A stretch of DNA of 64,000 nt. Origin: a virus. This document shows positions 62,232-64,000 of this stretch, piece by piece. The stretch lies in the IMG/VR virus record IMGVR_UViG_3300044614_000397, positions 21,640 through 85,639 of that record; one strand, 5' to 3'. The notes beneath the pieces are model-generated. The model did not search any database. It saw nothing but the letters and a program-made list of their open reading frames with translations, and had not been told where the DNA came from. Position 1 is the first letter of the stretch; each line of letters begins with the position of its first letter. The translations under genes were made by a program, and so were the position numbers.

Positions 62232-62385
62232 CTTTCTTCTTTCTCCAAAATAGTATTTTAGAAATTATTTTTTCTATACGTTTTTCTATCTTGGCTTCCA
62301 TTTGCCCAGCAGGACTTTCTTCCCTGTAATATTTTGATTGGAAATAGGGGTTCTTCATTTGCTTAGAAAATTCATGTGGGGACAT
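62224..62385 (-). CDS. Small basic protein, 53 residues
   Basis: PHEFSKQMKNPYFQSKYYRE then a basic helix (KIEKRIEKIISKILFWRKKK). It overlaps the oxygenase start by 8 bases and is predicted leaderless. Confidence 0.6.
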   Translation of the reverse strand: MSPHEFSKQMKNPYFQSKYYREESPAGQMEAKIEKRIEKIISKILFWRKKKDA

Positions 62386-62391
62386 AAATTT

Positions 62392-62420
62392 ATTATACCC
62401 ACATGAACCTAATAACTCAA
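62392..62420 (-). promoter_or_regulatory. Leaderless promoter
   Basis: TTGAGT (62420-62415), 17 bases, TATAAT (62397-62392), 6 bases to ATG 62385. Confidence 0.72.
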
Positions 62421-62423
62421 ATA

Positions 62424-62621
62424 TTATTGATCTACTGAAATAGCACCACGAGAAATTAGTGCATCAACCATGCCGCTACACATTTGTCGATATCCTTCTT
62501 GGACTGACAATAGGTGCTTTTCTAACTCAACAAGGTCCTGCTTATGCATTACTGCCGCCTGACGCTGTTGGATATTAAGTTGTTCTACCATAATTTCTAC
62601 AATTGCGTTTTTAGTCGCCAT
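62424..62621 (-). CDS. Helical protein, 65 residues
   Basis: MATKNAIVEIMVEQLNIQQR, one long coiled helix. ATG 62621 follows AGGAAAATAAAG; the longer frame lies in the upstream gene. Confidence 0.55.
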   Translation of the reverse strand: MATKNAIVEIMVEQLNIQQRQAAVMHKQDLVELEKHLLSVQEGYRQMCSGMVDALISRGAISVDQ

Positions 62622-62826
62622 CTTTATTTTCCTCAACTGAATAAGAAGGGGTGGGCCCAAGTAGGAACCCCTGTTCATGATATTGTATCATTTTTTGTGT
62701 ATCTTCGCCACCCACTATTTTATTAGATATTATAGTGAGCAGGTCATAAATTCTATGAAGCATAATATAATTTACCATTGGCAAATTATCTTCTAGATTT
62801 TGAGGCTCTGGATTATTTTCTGTCAT
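62611..62826 (-). CDS. Small acidic protein, 71 residues
   Basis: MVNYIMLHRIYDLLTIISNK helix with acidic ends. Overlaps both neighbours. Function unknown. Confidence 0.52.
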   Translation of the reverse strand: MTENNPEPQNLEDNLPMVNYIMLHRIYDLLTIISNKIVGGEDTQKMIQYHEQGFLLGPTPSYSVEENKDGD

Positions 62827-62935
62827 CTGGCCTTCCTAGGTCTTCCCAAAACTTTTCCCGCCCCATGGCATCTGTTTCTTTAATGGTTCCTCCGTCAGTT
62901 TGAATTTCGGTCAACGGATTTTTTAAGCTCTCCAT
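62813..62935 (-). CDS. Microprotein, 40 residues
   Basis: MESLKNPLTEIQTDGGTIKE, charged; overlaps both neighbours. Similar short proteins with REKFWEDLGRP endings occur near phage structural genes, but I cannot name a family. Confidence 0.5.
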   Translation of the reverse strand: MESLKNPLTEIQTDGGTIKETDAMGREKFWEDLGRPDDRK

Positions 62936-63107
62936 AAAATTCCAATCCAATATTATTTGTATACTGACAGGATAAGCAGTATAAATAAATTATACCCTCA
63001 TTTGTTTCGTTGCACATTAAAGGGCCCTGATCCATAGGACATTTAAGTCTAGGAACAAGGCCCTTCTCTGCTAGAAGTAGGTATTTAGACACATATTGTA
63101 TGTTCAT
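62895..63107 (-). CDS. Zinc-ribbon protein, 70 residues
   Basis: RLKCPMDQGPLMCNETNEG and LYCLSCQYTN give three Cys groups in a ribbon layout. Function unknown. Confidence 0.58.
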   Translation of the reverse strand: MNIQYVSKYLLLAEKGLVPRLKCPMDQGPLMCNETNEGIIYLYCLSCQYTNNIGLEFYGELKKSVDRNSN

Positions 63108-63119
63108 ATACCTACCCTT

Positions 63120-63671
63120 CTAATTTTTGAATTCAGCTAAGAACTCTTTGTATCTTGCCCCATTTAGGGAAGACCATGATGACCAATCGGTTCCGCCTTT
63201 AGTCATATAATACGTTATCTCTGCGTTAATTACTGGGTCAAACAATAAAATGTTTGACTTTAGATCAAATTTTTCTTTACGATCAATGCCGAGTTCACCC
63301 AACATATTAATCTGAAAAATTCCGTAGGAACTGTCTCCAGTTTTCCTGTCACCATTGTAAGCCATAGGCCTTGAATTGGATTCTGACTTAGCAATAGCCC
63401 AAGCCTGTTTAAGGGCTTTTCCTTCAAAACCAACAGCTGATAGGAGTTCTTTTAGTTCTCCGTCTGTTAGCATCTCAGAAGGCTTGTATACAGTAGTGCT
63501 GTACTTCTCTAAGGTTTCTTTCTTTAGTTGTACTGTTGATTTAGGTGTTTCCACCTCAAGAGCTTGAGTTTCTGTTGGACCAGGCTGGACAGTAAACAGG
63601 AACAATGTTATCATTCCTATATAAGCCCAGTTATGAGCAACATCACTCAAACGTTCTTTTATTTTCTCCAT
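63120..63671 (-). CDS. Membrane-anchored lytic transglycosylase-like protein
   Basis: This 183-residue protein has an N-terminal anchor (WAYIGMITLFLFTV) and a lysozyme-fold domain: AIAKSESNSRPMAYNGD near 90 (catalytic Glu), SSYGIFQINM near 113, WSSWSSLNGARYKEF at the end. It could cut glycan strands during DNA entry or release. The second ATG (63671) has better spacing from AGGAGG than 63677. Confidence 0.75.
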   Translation of the reverse strand: MEKIKERLSDVAHNWAYIGMITLFLFTVQPGPTETQALEVETPKSTVQLKKETLEKYSTTVYKPSEMLTDGELKELLSAVGFEGKALKQAWAIAKSESNSRPMAYNGDRKTGDSSYGIFQINMLGELGIDRKEKFDLKSNILLFDPVINAEITYYMTKGGTDWSSWSSLNGARYKEFLAEFKN

Positions 63672-63694
63672 TGGCATTTCCTCCTTTAGAGATA

Positions 63695-63735
63695 ACGAAC
63701 TATAATCATAACATTACTTGACAGTAGGTGTCAAG
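63695..63735 (-). promoter_or_regulatory. Promoter with inverted repeat
   Basis: TTGACA-N5-TGTCAA (63735-63719, minus) is a perfect 6+6 inverted repeat. The first TTGACA is followed after 18 bases by TATGAT near 63711-63706. Confidence 0.5.
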
Positions 63736-63756
63736 TTAGTCAACCAGAAAGATTAA

Positions 63757-64000
63757 ATGGAAATATCATATTCTACGCCTAGATCCAACTTAACAACCAA
63801 AAATGGTTATGGTCATGCTGGATTTAAAGTGGCAGAATGTCTAACCAAAATGGGTCATAGATTAACCTATCAAAACCCTAAAGCTAAATTACAAATTAAT
63901 TTTTCACAACCTACAAATTATAAATTACATAGAAATCAATATCAGATTGGTTATACTCCATGGGAATCAACAGTTATTCCAGAATCGTGGAGAGAAAAAA
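63757..64000 (+). CDS. Glycosyltransferase, GT4-like (3' truncated by window)
   Basis: The first 81 residues are visible: MEISYSTPRSNLTTKNGYGH, then KLQINFSQPTN and YQIGYTPWESTVIPESW. The phrase Y-x-P-W-E-S-T-x-x-P-x-x-W is typical of glycosyltransferases in phages. The rest lies beyond the window. Confidence 0.7.
   Translation, partial: MEISYSTPRSNLTTKNGYGHAGFKVAECLTKMGHRLTYQNPKAKLQINFSQPTNYKLHRNQYQIGYTPWESTVIPESWREK

Noticed and set aside
62503-62509. Further TGTCAG boxes (also 62964, 47546, 47179 and 44597)
   Set aside because: None has a -10-like hexamer 10 bases away; they are ordinary coding or unrelated sequence.

Overview
The window is part of a large, AT-rich tailed-phage genome. 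Nearly every base is coding, with short overlapping genes, and it carries a terminase, a tail module, a replication module and a lysis module. A WhiB-type Fe-S regulator gene (33860-34171), a short gene resembling the C-terminal half of Lsr2 (45291-45437), a GP88-type gene and many apparently leaderless promoters point to an actinobacterial host. The low GC suggests an AT-rich freshwater lineage such as Nanopelagicales, but that is inference from composition only.

Layout. (1) 1-6706, plus: end of the tail module, with two large tail-tip/fibre proteins and small coiled-coil proteins. (2) 6793-22168, plus: metallophosphoesterase, DnaB-type helicase, DnaG-type primase, probable SSB, DnaE-type polymerase, MazG-like protein, RecA, Cas4/RecB-like nuclease, RuvC-like resolvase, a glycosyltransferase and a methyltransferase. 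(3) 22201-24520: terminase small and large subunits. (4) 25173-44258, plus: accessory and virion/lysis genes. These include Hsp20, an SNase-like nuclease, a 2OG-Fe(II) oxygenase, a luciferase-like oxidoreductase, a PA14 secreted protein, a lipoprotein, membrane proteins with a CHAP endolysin, WhiB, a proteasome-like Ntn hydrolase, a secreted subtilase, thioredoxin, an S-layer-like secreted protein, two more 2OG oxygenases, GroES and many small zinc-ribbon proteins. (5) 44259-44797: convergent gap with tandem DnaA boxes, a candidate origin. (6) 44798-57904, minus: about 40 small, mostly unknown proteins, a DUF932 protein, GP88 and tRNA-Asp. (7) 58146-60649, plus: a structured ncRNA, an SGNH-like gene without an ordinary start codon, a 2OG-like/cupin protein, HNH and tRNA-Asn, tRNA-Met/Ile (CAT) and tRNA-Arg (TCT). 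(8) 60655-63671, minus: 2OG-like proteins, small proteins and a transglycosylase-like protein. (9) From 63757, plus: start of a glycosyltransferase.

Regulation is the most striking aspect. The minus arm uses a repeated promoter architecture, (A/T/G)TGTCAG-N10-TATAAT, found 17 times with exactly 10 bases between the boxes. It is usually followed by an AACGAAAGG ribosome-binding leader and is often preceded by a CRP/GlxR-type palindrome TGTGA-N6-TCACA. This resembles the layout of T4 middle promoters (activator box just upstream of a -10) and suggests a phage- or host-encoded activator. Plus-strand and some minus-strand genes instead use ordinary -35/-10 promoters whose -10 lies 6-7 bases before the ATG, which predicts leaderless mRNAs. 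A third set (SSB, Hsp20, PA14 protein and others) has an extended -10, a 5' stem-loop and a strong Shine-Dalgarno.

All functional names come from motifs read by eye; no database search was possible.
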